From UBA11051 sp964390495 (GTDB lineage Bacteria > Armatimonadota > Zipacnadia > Zipacnadales > UBA11051): DNA of 64,000 bases. A program made the position numbers and the translations under genes. Under the pieces are notes generated by a model. That model was given only the letters and a program-made list of their open reading frames with translations, was not told where the DNA came from and searched no databases. Of this stretch, positions 31,158-40,259 are shown piece by piece. The stretch spans positions 141,968 to 205,967 of the forward strand of contig CAYMIN010000003.1 in NCBI GenBank assembly GCA_964390495.1, given 5' to 3'. Numbering within the stretch: the first letter of the stretch is position 1; each line of letters begins with the position of its first letter.

Positions 31158-33071
31158 ATGGCGTCACTACTTGACAGCATAGAATCGCCGCATGACCTGA
31201 AGCAGTTGCCTATTGCCGAGCTCAAGACGCTGGCCGCGGAGGTCCGCGAGCGCTTGATCGCGACGGTATCGGAAACCGGGGGGCATCTGGCTCCCAACCT
31301 CGGCACGGTCGAGCTGACTATTGCGCTGCACACGGTCTTTGACATGCCCAAGGACAAGCTGATCTGGGACGTGGGCCACCAGTGCTACACCCACAAGCTG
31401 CTAACCGGCAGGTCGCAGCAGTTTGACACCATCCGCCAATGGGGCGGCCTCTCCGGCTTCCCCAGGCGTTGCGAGAGCGAGTATGACGTCTTCGGTACCG
31501 GCCACGGCTCTACCTCGATCTCGGCCGCGCTCGGCTTCGCCAAGGCCCGTGATCTCTGCGGTGGCGATGAGGAGGTTATTGCCGTCATCGGCGATGGCGC
31601 CTTGACTGGTGGGATGGCCTTTGAGGCGCTCAACCAGATCGGCCAAGAACAGACTGACATTACCGTGGTGCTCAATGACAACGAGATGAGCATCAGCCCC
31701 AATGTCGGCGCCATCTCCACCTATCTGTCCAAAATGCGTGCCACTCTCCATCCGCGTACCACGCAGGCCAGGGCCGAAGTCGCCAGGGCCCTGGAGCGCT
31801 GGCGCCTCGGCGGGGCCATGCTCGAGGCCATGGACCGCTTGCGCGACAGTCTCAAGCAACTTGTCGTCCCGGGCATGCTTTTCGAGGAATTCGGCCTTAC
31901 TTATCTCGGCCCGATAGACGGTCACAGCCTCGAGCAACTCCTCGCCATGTTCAGACATGCCAGCAGGCTTAAAGGGCCGGTTCTCATTCATGTGCTGACC
32001 AAGAAGGGCAAGGGCTACCAGCCTGCTGAAGACGACCCCTCCCGGTTCCATGGCACCAAGCCGTTTATCGTGGAAAACGGCGAGGCCACCAGCGTAGATG
32101 TCAATCCCAGCTACAGCAAGACACTTGTGGATGCCTTGGTTGAGCTGGCTGAAGAGGATGGCCGCATCTGCGCCATTTCGGCGGCCATGCTTGTCGGCAC
32201 GAAGCTGCAGGAGTTCAAAGAACGCTTCCCCGACCGCTGCTTTGATGTCGGCATGGCTGAGCAGCACGCTGTGACCTATGCCGCCGGCCTGGCCGCGGCC
32301 GGCTTGCGCCCTGTGGTTGACATCTATTCGACCTTCATGCAGCGCGCTTATGACCAGATAATTCACGATGTCGCTCTGCAGAATCTGCCGGTGGTGCTGT
32401 GTCTCGACCGCGCCGGCTTAGTTGGCGACGACGGCCCGACCCATCACGGCGTCTTCGACCTGTCCTATCTGTGCTCGGCTCCCGGTCTGGTCGTCATGGC
32501 TCCCAAGGACGAAAAAGAGCTTAAGGACATGCTCGCCACTGCCCTGGCGCATGACGGGCCGAGTGCGATCCGCTACCCCGCCGGGCTTGGCCCCGGCGTG
32601 GACTACTCCGCCAAGCCCGAGATCCTGCCAATCGGCCAAGCGGAAGTCATCACCCACGGGAATGATATTGCCATATTCGCCATCGGGCGGATGCTGCAGA
32701 ACGCCCGCCAGGCCGTCGAGCTGCTGGCTGCTGAGGGCATTCGTGCCCGCCTCATCAATGCCCGCTTTGCCCAGCCGCTTGATGAAGACTGCCTGCGGCT
32801 GGCCGCGGCCGAGTGCGGCCGGATACTCACCGTCGAAGAGAACGTGCTCGCCGGCGGCGTCGGCTCTGCGGTTGCTGAGAGGCTGGCAGGCAGCGGAAGT
32901 GATACCGAGCTGCGTTGCCTGGCTTTGCCCAACCAGTTCATCGAGCATGGCGACATCGAGACCTTGTGGGAAGAGACCGGCCTTTCACCTACCGCCATCG
33001 CCCAAGCAGCCGTCAACCTGCTTACAGCCAAGCACACGATTTCGGCGATACATTCATCAGCCAGCCGCTGA
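31158..33071 (+). CDS. dxs: 1-deoxy-D-xylulose-5-phosphate synthase
   Basis: Thiamine-diphosphate enzyme (637 aa) that condenses pyruvate and glyceraldehyde-3-phosphate in the MEP isoprenoid pathway. The N-terminal domain shows HQCYTHKLLTGR and the ThDP motif GDGALTGGMAFEALNQ with the NDN terminator (LNDNEMSISPNVG). The pyrimidine domain has GMAEQHAVTYAAGLAAAG with the catalytic Glu, then DRAGLVGDDGPTHHG, and a C-terminal transketolase domain. It is full length. The block lacks ispA, which sits upstream of dxs in Firmicutes. Confidence 0.96.
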   Translation: MASLLDSIESPHDLKQLPIAELKTLAAEVRERLIATVSETGGHLAPNLGTVELTIALHTVFDMPKDKLIWDVGHQCYTHKLLTGRSQQFDTIRQWGGLSGFPRRCESEYDVFGTGHGSTSISAALGFAKARDLCGGDEEVIAVIGDGALTGGMAFEALNQIGQEQTDITVVLNDNEMSISPNVGAISTYLSKMRATLHPRTTQARAEVARALERWRLGGAMLEAMDRLRDSLKQLVVPGMLFEEFGLTYLGPIDGHSLEQLLAMFRHASRLKGPVLIHVLTKKGKGYQPAEDDPSRFHGTKPFIVENGEATSVDVNPSYSKTLVDALVELAEEDGRICAISAAMLVGTKLQEFKERFPDRCFDVGMAEQHAVTYAAGLAAAGLRPVVDIYSTFMQRAYDQIIHDVALQNLPVVLCLDRAGLVGDDGPTHHGVFDLSYLCSAPGLVVMAPKDEKELKDMLATALAHDGPSAIRYPAGLGPGVDYSAKPEILPIGQAEVITHGNDIAIFAIGRMLQNARQAVELLAAEGIRARLINARFAQPLDEDCLRLAAAECGRILTVEENVLAGGVGSAVAERLAGSGSDTELRCLALPNQFIEHGDIETLWEETGLSPTAIAQAAVNLLTAKHTISAIHSSASR

Positions 33072-33120
33072 TGTCCAGGAGAGCTCAACGAGTCACTAGC
33101 GCAGTACAGGAGGTGTCGCG

Positions 33121-34581
33121 ATGAGGACCGCAAGATTCGCTATTTGCCTGCTGTTTGTCGCTTTCGTCTGCACCGGCGTTACGGCCTGGGCCGACGAGCC
33201 GACCGCCTTCGACCAGGGCGTTGCGGCCTATGAAAAGCAGGACTTCAAAGCCGCAAAGGGTTTCTTCCTCAAGGCGCTCGAAGAGCAGCCCGGTCACGTG
33301 GTGATAATGTGCTGGGTCGGTTCCGCCTCTCTGCAGGCCGGGGAGCTGGCCGATGCCGAGAAGTATCTGACCCAGGCCCTGGAGAAGAAGCCTGAATACC
33401 CCGAAGCCCACAACAATTTGGGCAATGTCTATCTGGCGCAGGGCAAGCTCAGCCTCGCCGAGCAGCACTACGAGAAGGCCATCGCCCAGCAAGATGACTA
33501 TGCTGATGCCCGCTACAATCTGGCTAACCTCTACGCCAAGCAGAAGCAGTGGGACAAGGCTTTCAACGAGTTCAATAGGGCAATTAAGCTGGCACCTGAC
33601 GATGCTGATATCCACCGCAACTTCGGCCACGCCTTGTGGCAGGCCGGCCGCCTTGACAAGGCCCTCCGCGAATACGAGGTCGCCAACAAGCTCCAGCCCA
33701 AAGACCCTAAGGTACTCAGCGCGTTAGGCATCCTCTACCTGAACAGTGGCGACAATGCGGCTGCCGCCAGAGCTTACGAGCAAGCGGTTGAAGCTGACCC
33801 TAACATGGCGGAGGCTCAGTTGGGACTCGGCATCGCCCTGTACAATCTCGGCAAGTTCGCCGACGCCGTCCAGCCCCTGGCGGCGGCCAGCACCCTGGAT
33901 GAAAGCAGCTTTGCCGCCAAGTACAATCTGGGGCTGACCTTCGCCGCCACCGGCGATCTGGAAGCGGCTGAGAAGACCTACCGCGGCGCTCTCATCCTGG
34001 AGCCCGACCACGCCAAGTGCCTCAACAATCTCGGTTGGGTCTTGCAGCAGAGCGGGCGCCCCGACGCCGCTATCGAGCCGCTGCAGAAGGCGGTGGAGGC
34101 GGAGCCGACTCTGGATATGGCCCATATCAATCTTGCCCTGGCCTACGAGCAGGCCGGCGACAAGCAGGCCGCCCGCAAGCAGTGGGAGGATGCCGCCGCG
34201 CGCTTCCCCCAGAATGCCGATGCCCATTTCGGCCTCGCCAACAGCTACTACGCCGCCACCGAGAATGACAAGGCTCTGCAGGAGTATCTGCGCGCTCTGG
34301 CCATCAAGGAGCAGAATCCCGAGGCCCACAACAACGTCGGCCTGATCTACCTCGACCAGAACAATTTCGCAGAAGCGGCGGTGCATTTCCGTACCGCGTT
34401 GCAGCAGGACGCCGCCTTTGCCAATGCCGCCAACAATCTCGGTGTCGCTCTCGAGCGTCAGAACAAGCTCGACGAAGCCAAGCAGATGTATCAGAAGGCC
34501 CTTGAAATTGACCCGGACTGCCAGCCGGCCCAGAAGAACCTACGACGTCTCGAGCCTGCTCCCGAGACGGCGACCGGCTGA
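33121..34581 (+). CDS. Exported TPR-repeat protein
   Basis: Exported protein (486 aa) with a signal peptide (MRTARFAICLLFVAFVCTGVTAWA) and about twelve consecutive 34-residue tetratricopeptide repeats, recognised by recurring A-x-x-x-L-G/N-x-x-Y and P-(E/D)-x-x-x-A-x-N-N-L-G patterns. It fills most of the mature chain, so the protein is a pure scaffold for protein-protein contacts in the periplasm or on the surface. GGAGG lies ahead of the ATG. It is an insertion in the dxs-nadK-recN order. Confidence 0.85.
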   Translation: MRTARFAICLLFVAFVCTGVTAWADEPTAFDQGVAAYEKQDFKAAKGFFLKALEEQPGHVVIMCWVGSASLQAGELADAEKYLTQALEKKPEYPEAHNNLGNVYLAQGKLSLAEQHYEKAIAQQDDYADARYNLANLYAKQKQWDKAFNEFNRAIKLAPDDADIHRNFGHALWQAGRLDKALREYEVANKLQPKDPKVLSALGILYLNSGDNAAAARAYEQAVEADPNMAEAQLGLGIALYNLGKFADAVQPLAAASTLDESSFAAKYNLGLTFAATGDLEAAEKTYRGALILEPDHAKCLNNLGWVLQQSGRPDAAIEPLQKAVEAEPTLDMAHINLALAYEQAGDKQAARKQWEDAAARFPQNADAHFGLANSYYAATENDKALQEYLRALAIKEQNPEAHNNVGLIYLDQNNFAEAAVHFRTALQQDAAFANAANNLGVALERQNKLDEAKQMYQKALEIDPDCQPAQKNLRRLEPAPETATG

Positions 34582-34605
34582 AGACAATTCACAAAGGTAA
34601 CTGCA

Positions 34606-35493
34606 ATGGCCTCACGGCACACCATCGGCACCATAGGGATCACAGCCGCTATGCACAAACCCGAGGCAGTGCGCTGGGCCGACCGCTTCGCCCAGCGGCT
34701 GGCCGAGCTCGGCGTGAAGGTGAAGTTGGCGGGACCGCTTGCTGCCCACTGCAGCGGCGACTACAGCTTCGGCGATCCGGCCCACCTTGCCGAAAGCGAC
34801 CTGATAATAGTGTTGGGCGGCGACGGCACCCTGCTCGCGATGGCCCGCTGCGCCGGCCCTGCCGGTACGCCGTTACTGGGCCTGGACGTGGGCAGTTTCG
34901 GTTTTCTGGCCAAGCATCCGCCCCAGGCCGCCCTCGACAATCTTGAGGAGGTTATCAGCGGCGACCTCCGCATTGACGAGCGCCTGATGCTGCAGGCCGC
35001 CGTCCAGGATGCCCGGGGCAACCTCACCGTGGAGGCCGCCGCGCTTAACGATGTCGTCATATCCTCAAGCGACCGCCGGCGAGTAGTCAGCCTGCGCACC
35101 TGGGTGGACGGCGAGGCCATCGCCACCTACGGGGCCGACGGTCTGATAGTCGCGACGCCGACCGGCTCAACCGCCTACAATCTGTCTGCCGGCGGCCCCA
35201 TTGTTGACCCCCGGCTGTCCTGCCTGATTCTCACGGCAATCTGCCCGCACACGCTCTGCATCCGACCCTTACTGCTGGCCGCTTCCGCCGAGGTGCGGGT
35301 TAGTGTCCCACCTGACGGGAAGCGTCCCGAGCAGCTTCTGGTCACGCTTGATGGCCAGGACAATTATGCGGTTGCACCCGATGCCGTTGTTACGATCACC
35401 CAGGCCCCGCACCGCGCGCGCCTGGTGCGGCTGACACCCGACTCCTACTTCACAAACCTCGTGGACAAGCTGATGCCGGGCCTGGCCGACTGA
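34606..35493 (+). CDS. nadK: NAD kinase
   Basis: ATP-dependent NAD kinase (295 aa) making NADP. The GGDGTLL motif near residue 73 with the catalytic Asp, the ALNDVVI (NE/D-type) segment and the glycine-rich DGLIVATPTGSTAYNLSAGGPIV near 180 are all intact. Length is normal. It lies 24 bases after the TPR gene and 31 before recN, the common nadK-recN pairing. Confidence 0.95.
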   Translation: MASRHTIGTIGITAAMHKPEAVRWADRFAQRLAELGVKVKLAGPLAAHCSGDYSFGDPAHLAESDLIIVLGGDGTLLAMARCAGPAGTPLLGLDVGSFGFLAKHPPQAALDNLEEVISGDLRIDERLMLQAAVQDARGNLTVEAAALNDVVISSSDRRRVVSLRTWVDGEAIATYGADGLIVATPTGSTAYNLSAGGPIVDPRLSCLILTAICPHTLCIRPLLLAASAEVRVSVPPDGKRPEQLLVTLDGQDNYAVAPDAVVTITQAPHRARLVRLTPDSYFTNLVDKLMPGLAD

Positions 35494-35524
35494 GCGCACA
35501 GGCCTGTCGTTGGGAACTTTCACA

Positions 35525-37273
35525 ATGCTGACTGAGTTGACCGTTCGCAACTTTGCGCTGATTGACCAGCTCGTCCTGCGCCTCAAGCCGGGCTATACGG
35601 TGCTTACCGGCGAAACCGGCGCAGGCAAGTCAATCATTGTGGATGCGCTGAATGCCGTGCTGGGCGAGAAAGTCAGCGCGGAGGTCATCCGTGGTGGCAG
35701 CGATACCTCCATCACCGAGGCGGTCTTCGACGCCGCCGACGCGCCCAAGGCTGTGGCGATACTGGCCGACAACGGCTTGGCCGAGGCTGATGACGCCACC
35801 GTTATCCTCTCGCGCGAGATTACCGCCGGTCGCAGCCACTATCGCGTCAACCGTCGCGCCAGTACCTTGGGCTTGCTCTCTGAAATCGGGATACATCTGG
35901 CCGACATTCACGGCCAGCATCAGCACCAGAGCCTGATTCACGAAGAAAACCACCTGCAGTATCTTGACCAGTTCGGCGGCAAAGCCCAGCTTCAGCGCGT
36001 CCAGCAGTACCGTCAGAGCTACGCCGAGTTCGCCGCGGCCAGAGCCGAACTCCGCAGCCTCCAAATGGACGAGCAGGAGCGGGCCCGTCGTCTCGATATG
36101 CTTGCCTTCCAGATCCAGGAAATAGAGGCCGCTGCCCTCCAGCCCGACGAAGAGCAAGAGCTGACAACCCAGCGCCAGCGTCTCCAGGCCGGCGAGAAGC
36201 TGCAGGAAACACTCGCGGCCGTCGCCGCGCTGCTGAGCGGAGGCGAGGAAACCGAGCTGGGTGCCAAAGACGCCCTCCAGGAAGCCGCCAATCTCCTGGC
36301 CGGCGTCGGCGCTGTGGACCCGGAGCTTGCCGAAGCCGCCGAGGAGCTCCAGCGCCTGACCTACCAGGCCGAGGCGCTGGCCCGCACGCTTGGCAACTAC
36401 CTTGAGACGGTGAACCTCGATCCCGCTGCCCTTGAGCAAGTCGAGGCCCGCCTCGACCTGATCAGCAGCCTCAAGCGCAAGTACGGTGCGACCATTGCTG
36501 AGGTCCTGCAGTTCCTGGAGGAGGCTCGGGCCGAGGCCGACAAGCTCTCCGGCAGTACGGAGCGGCTGGACGAGTTGCAGCAGCTTATCCAGCGGCTTGC
36601 CTCCCAGGCCGGACAGCAGGCCCACGAGCTCAGCCAGGCGCGCCGCCGGCTCGCTAGTGAACTTGCCCAGGGCGTAGCCGAGGAGCTGGCCCATCTCGGT
36701 ATGGCCGGTGCTGATTTCGAGGTCGAGTTTGCTACCGCGCGGGACCCTGAGGGCGTGGCAATGCCTGATGGTAGCCGTCTGCAGGCGACCGCCGACGGCG
36801 TGGACAGGGTGCATTTCGTGCTCAGCGCCAATCCCGGCGAGCCGGTCAAGCCGCTGGCTAAGGTCGCCTCCGGCGGCGAGCTGTCGCGGCTGATGTTGGC
36901 TCTCAAATCGCTGTGCGCGCGTGGGGCGGAGGTCCCCACCATTGTCTTCGACGAGATTGATGTCGGCATTGGCGGGGTCACGGCTCAACGGGTAGGCGAG
37001 AAGCTAATGAGCCTGGCCCAGGACGCCCAAGTCCTGTGTGTAACCCATCTGCCGCAGGTGGCGAACTTCGCCGACCATCATTTGCTGGTCTATAAGCAGG
37101 TCGTTGACGGGCGCACCCAGATCGTGGTGCGTGAGCTCACGGAGGACGAGCGGGTGGCGGAAGTCGCTCGCATGTATGGCGACACCGAGGGCCGGGCGGC
37201 CACGCAACATGCTGAGCAGGCCTTGGCCCAGGCGGCAAAGGTGCGGGCCAAGTTACGCCGCATCGAGGCTTAG
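35525..37273 (+). CDS. recN: DNA repair protein RecN
   Basis: SMC-like ATPase (582 aa) acting in double-strand-break repair. Walker A (TGETGAGKSIIVDAL) is near residue 30. Two long coiled-coil arms follow, then the signature KVASGGELSRLMLALK and Walker B region IVFDEIDVGIGG with CVTHLPQVANFADHH. ATG 35525 opens with MLTELTVRNFALID, the standard RecN start; an in-frame TTG at 35510 is rejected. It is the last gene of the efp block. Confidence 0.95.
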   Translation: MLTELTVRNFALIDQLVLRLKPGYTVLTGETGAGKSIIVDALNAVLGEKVSAEVIRGGSDTSITEAVFDAADAPKAVAILADNGLAEADDATVILSREITAGRSHYRVNRRASTLGLLSEIGIHLADIHGQHQHQSLIHEENHLQYLDQFGGKAQLQRVQQYRQSYAEFAAARAELRSLQMDEQERARRLDMLAFQIQEIEAAALQPDEEQELTTQRQRLQAGEKLQETLAAVAALLSGGEETELGAKDALQEAANLLAGVGAVDPELAEAAEELQRLTYQAEALARTLGNYLETVNLDPAALEQVEARLDLISSLKRKYGATIAEVLQFLEEARAEADKLSGSTERLDELQQLIQRLASQAGQQAHELSQARRRLASELAQGVAEELAHLGMAGADFEVEFATARDPEGVAMPDGSRLQATADGVDRVHFVLSANPGEPVKPLAKVASGGELSRLMLALKSLCARGAEVPTIVFDEIDVGIGGVTAQRVGEKLMSLAQDAQVLCVTHLPQVANFADHHLLVYKQVVDGRTQIVVRELTEDERVAEVARMYGDTEGRAATQHAEQALAQAAKVRAKLRRIEA

Positions 37274-37278
37274 TGGCG

Positions 37279-37319
37279 TAGGTTCGGACAGTAACGCGAT
37301 CGTGGGGTCGCCGAACCTA
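37279..37319 (+). terminator. Hairpin after recN
   Basis: A 9-bp stem (TAGGTTCGG / CCGAACCTA) around a 23-base loop follows the recN stop. A second 7-bp GC stem (GGCGCGG / CCGCGCC) lies at 37344-37364. Neither has a T-run. The remaining leader to 37447 shows no clear promoter. Confidence 0.4.
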
Positions 37320-37447
37320 TAGACAAGGTCTGCCGTTCTATAGGGCGCGGGCTCGTACCGCGCCGCAGTTGCCGTAGAAGGGGGCTGGCCAAACGCAGTG
37401 AGACCGGCCCGCGAATTCCTGGCACAACGCCTGAAGGTTCAGAATAG

Positions 37448-37708
37448 ATGAAAAAACGCTTCCGTGTAATTATCAACCAAGACCACTGCAAAGCCTGCGG
37501 CCTGTGCATTGAGTTCTGTCCCAACGATGTCTTGGGTGTATCCGCCCGGCGCAACCGCGCCGGCTTCTACCCGGTGGAAGTCAAAGACCAGGACGCTTGC
37601 GCCGGCTGTGCGCAATGTGCCCTGATGTGCCCGGATGCCTGTATCGAGATCTACCGACTGCCGGCCCCGGACGACGACCAGGCCGTGGAAGAGGGCGTAC
37701 AACAATGA
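37448..37708 (+). CDS. 2-oxoacid:ferredoxin oxidoreductase delta subunit (2x[4Fe-4S])
   Basis: Ferredoxin-like delta subunit (86 aa) that carries electrons out of the oxoacid oxidoreductase. Two cluster motifs are present, CKACGLCIEFCP and CAGCAQCALMCP. The final ATGA overlap couples it to the alpha subunit. Order delta-alpha-beta-gamma is common in VOR/KOR-type enzymes. Reduced ferredoxin from this enzyme could feed the group 4 hydrogenase in this window (inference). Confidence 0.9.
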   Translation: MKKRFRVIINQDHCKACGLCIEFCPNDVLGVSARRNRAGFYPVEVKDQDACAGCAQCALMCPDACIEIYRLPAPDDDQAVEEGVQQ

Positions 37709-38757
37709 CCAAGCGCGTGATGATGACCGGCAATGAAGCCATAGCAGAAGGGGCGATTGCAGGGGGCTGCAGGTATTTCTTCGGCTACCCGATTACGCCG
37801 CAAAACGCCATCCCCCAGTACATGGCCGAGCATCTGCCCGAAGTCGGCGGGGTCTATCTGCAGGCCGAGAGCGAGTTGGCCGCCATCAACCTCGTCTATG
37901 GCGCGGCGGCTACCGGAGTCTATGTAATGACCAGTTCGTCCTCGCCGGGGATCTCGCTGATGCAGGAGGGCCTCTCGTATATGCTGGGCAGCGAGCTGCC
38001 GTGTGTAGTGGTGAATATGGTACGCGGCGGCCCCGGCCTGGGCAATATCGGCCCGGCGCAGTCGGATTATTGGCTGGCCACACGCGGCGCCGGCCACGGT
38101 GATGGCCGCTGCCTGACCTTCGCACCCCACCGCGTCCAGGAGGTATATGACTGGGCCATCGCGGCCTTCCCTATTGCCCAGAAGTACCGCTGCCCGGTGA
38201 TGCTGCTGGGTGACGGACTGGTGGCCAACATGGCCGAGCCGGTGCGGCTTCAGGAGCGCCGCGAGCCGCCGCCGCGCGACCAGGAGTGGGCCATTGGTGG
38301 GCGGCGTCACGGTCGCCCCCGGCGCATCGTCAACTCATTGTGGACCGATGTGCCGGTCATGGAGGCGCTCAACCTTCGCATCCAGGAGCGCTTCAAGCAA
38401 GCCGCCGAGAACGAAACCCGCTGGGAAGAATACGGTGATGACGATCCCGTCTTGCTGTTCGCCGCCTACGGCATATCGGCCCGCGTCTGCAAGACCGTCA
38501 TTGATCGGCTGGCCGATGAGGGCCTTCGCACGCGCCTGATACGCCCTATCAGTCTCTTCCCCTTCCCCCACAAGCCTTTTGCCGAATGGGCGCAACGGGC
38601 CGAGCGCATTATCTGTGTCGAGTTATCTTTAGGGCAGTTTGTCGAGGATGTGCGGCTAGCGGTCGAGGGGCGCTGCCCGGTTGATCTCATCTGGCGCACC
38701 GGCGGCGTCTTGTTGACACCCGAGGAAGTCATCGCCCGCGTCAAGGAGCTGCTCTAG
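37705..38757 (+). CDS. vorB: 2-oxoacid:ferredoxin oxidoreductase alpha subunit (VorB-like)
   Basis: Alpha subunit (350 aa) of a four-subunit 2-oxoacid:ferredoxin oxidoreductase. It carries GYPITPQNAIPQYMAEHLPEVGG, the glutamate region LQAESELAAINLVYGAAATG, and VMTSSSSPGISLMQEGLSYMLGSELPCVVVNMVRGGPGLGNI, a stretch that looks most like the branched-chain (VorB) type. Substrate discrimination from 2-oxoglutarate enzymes is not certain by eye. The product would be acyl-CoA, CO2 and reduced ferredoxin. Start is fixed by the ATGA overlap with the delta gene. Confidence 0.85.
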   Translation: MTKRVMMTGNEAIAEGAIAGGCRYFFGYPITPQNAIPQYMAEHLPEVGGVYLQAESELAAINLVYGAAATGVYVMTSSSSPGISLMQEGLSYMLGSELPCVVVNMVRGGPGLGNIGPAQSDYWLATRGAGHGDGRCLTFAPHRVQEVYDWAIAAFPIAQKYRCPVMLLGDGLVANMAEPVRLQERREPPPRDQEWAIGGRRHGRPRRIVNSLWTDVPVMEALNLRIQERFKQAAENETRWEEYGDDDPVLLFAAYGISARVCKTVIDRLADEGLRTRLIRPISLFPFPHKPFAEWAQRAERIICVELSLGQFVEDVRLAVEGRCPVDLIWRTGGVLLTPEEVIARVKELL

Positions 38758-38813
38758 GCGGCAGGGACGACCGCCGCTATAGCCATTGAATCAACAAGCC
38801 ACAGGAGGCTGAA

Positions 38814-39581
38814 ATGCCGGATACACCGGACCTAGCCGACGCTGAGGTCGTTTATCACCGGCCTGCCGGTTTGACCGAGGTACAGATGCGTTACTGCCCC
38901 GGCTGCACTCACGGGACCGCCCACAAGCTGGTCGCCGAGGTGCTGGAGGAGCTGGACATCATTGACCGCACTGTCGCCATCGCGACTGTTGGCTGCTCGG
39001 TGTATGCCTACGAGTACTTCAACACGGACGCAATCCAGGCCGCTCACGGGCGCGGACCGGCGGTGGCTACCGGCATCAAGCGCGCCTCGCCGGAGAGCAT
39101 AGTTTTCACCTATCAGGGCGACGGCGATCTCGCTGCTATTGGTCTTTCCGAGGTAATCCACACGGCTCAGCGTGGTGACAGCATTACCGTCATTTTCATC
39201 AACAATGCCGTATTCGGCATGACGCGCGGCCAGATGGCCCCGACGACTTTGCTGGGTCAGAAGACGACTACCACGCCGCTGGGCCGCGATCCCAGGATAG
39301 CGGGCACGCCGATGATGATCTGCGAGCTGCTGGCGCCTATTCCCGGTGTGGCCTATCTGGCCCGCGAGACGATGATAGATCCCAAGACCGTCAGAAATGC
39401 CCGACGCAGCATCAAGAAGGCGTTCCAGGCCCAGATAGATGGGGCCGGCTTCAGCCTCGTCGAGCTGGTCAGCACCTGTCCGGCGTGGTGGCACATGTCG
39501 CCTCTCGAGGCGATGGCCTGGATCCGCGACGAGATGCTGAAGCAGTACCCGCTGCAGATTTTCGTTGATTACGAGGGTTAG
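38814..39581 (+). CDS. 2-oxoacid:ferredoxin oxidoreductase beta subunit (ThDP-binding)
   Basis: Thiamine-diphosphate-binding beta subunit (255 aa). The cluster-ligand region YCPGCTHGTAHK is near residue 23, GCSVYAYEYF follows, and the ThDP motif runs TYQGDGDLAAIGLSEVIHTAQRGDSITVIFINNAVFGMTRGQMAPTT. These are hallmarks of the VOR/KOR beta subunit. It follows alpha after 56 bases with AGGAGG near the start and precedes gamma by 12 bases. Confidence 0.9.
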   Translation: MPDTPDLADAEVVYHRPAGLTEVQMRYCPGCTHGTAHKLVAEVLEELDIIDRTVAIATVGCSVYAYEYFNTDAIQAAHGRGPAVATGIKRASPESIVFTYQGDGDLAAIGLSEVIHTAQRGDSITVIFINNAVFGMTRGQMAPTTLLGQKTTTTPLGRDPRIAGTPMMICELLAPIPGVAYLARETMIDPKTVRNARRSIKKAFQAQIDGAGFSLVELVSTCPAWWHMSPLEAMAWIRDEMLKQYPLQIFVDYEG

Positions 39582-39593
39582 GAAAGAGCTAGT

Positions 39594-40127
39594 ATGCAGG
39601 AAGAGCTACTGATCGCAGGGACCGGCGGCCAGGGCGTTGATTCGGCCGGCTCGGTGCTCGCCCACATGGCTTTGGAGCAGGACCTGGAGGTCTGCTATAT
39701 CAGCCTCTATAGCCCCGAGGTCCGCGGCGGCTGGGTCACTTCCACCGTCGTAATCGCTGACGCCGAGGTCGGCAGCCCGATTGTCGGCAAGGTTGATTCG
39801 CTGCTGCTGTTTGACAAGCGGGCCGCCGACGATCATCTCGCCAAGATCCGCGCCGGCGGGCTGGTTGTAGCCAATTCCTCTCTGACCGGCCCCTTGACCG
39901 TGGCTGATGCGGAACTGATTGAACTGCCTGCTACTAAGATGGCTGCGGAGTTGGGCAACGAGCAGGCAACCAACATGATCATGTTGGGGGCGTATGTGGA
40001 AGTCCGTGGCCTCCTGCAGCTATCGTACTTCGAGGCCGCGCTCAAAACCGTCTTGCCCGACCGGCACCACAAACACATACCGCTCAACCTCGAGGCCGCC
40101 AAGCTGGGCGCCCAACAGGTAAGCTAA
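39594..40127 (+). CDS. 2-oxoacid:ferredoxin oxidoreductase gamma subunit
   Basis: Gamma subunit (177 aa) of the same enzyme. The glycine-rich start EELLIAGTGGQGVDSAGSVLAHMALEQ and the segment YSPEVRGGWVTSTVVIADAEVGSP are typical. It completes the delta-alpha-beta-gamma set. Spacing of 12 bases to the beta gene shows one operon. Confidence 0.9.
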   Translation: MQEELLIAGTGGQGVDSAGSVLAHMALEQDLEVCYISLYSPEVRGGWVTSTVVIADAEVGSPIVGKVDSLLLFDKRAADDHLAKIRAGGLVVANSSLTGPLTVADAELIELPATKMAAELGNEQATNMIMLGAYVEVRGLLQLSYFEAALKTVLPDRHHKHIPLNLEAAKLGAQQVS

Positions 40128-40259
40128 TCGCTAGGCCGCTAGCGGGCCTCAGAATCGTGTATATGGCAGTCTAGGTCCTATCTGAAGACGTTCTGGAGGT
40201 GGAGTATCATACTTAGCGGAGTTGAGAAGACGGCCGAGGGAATCCGACAGGAGCTTGAC

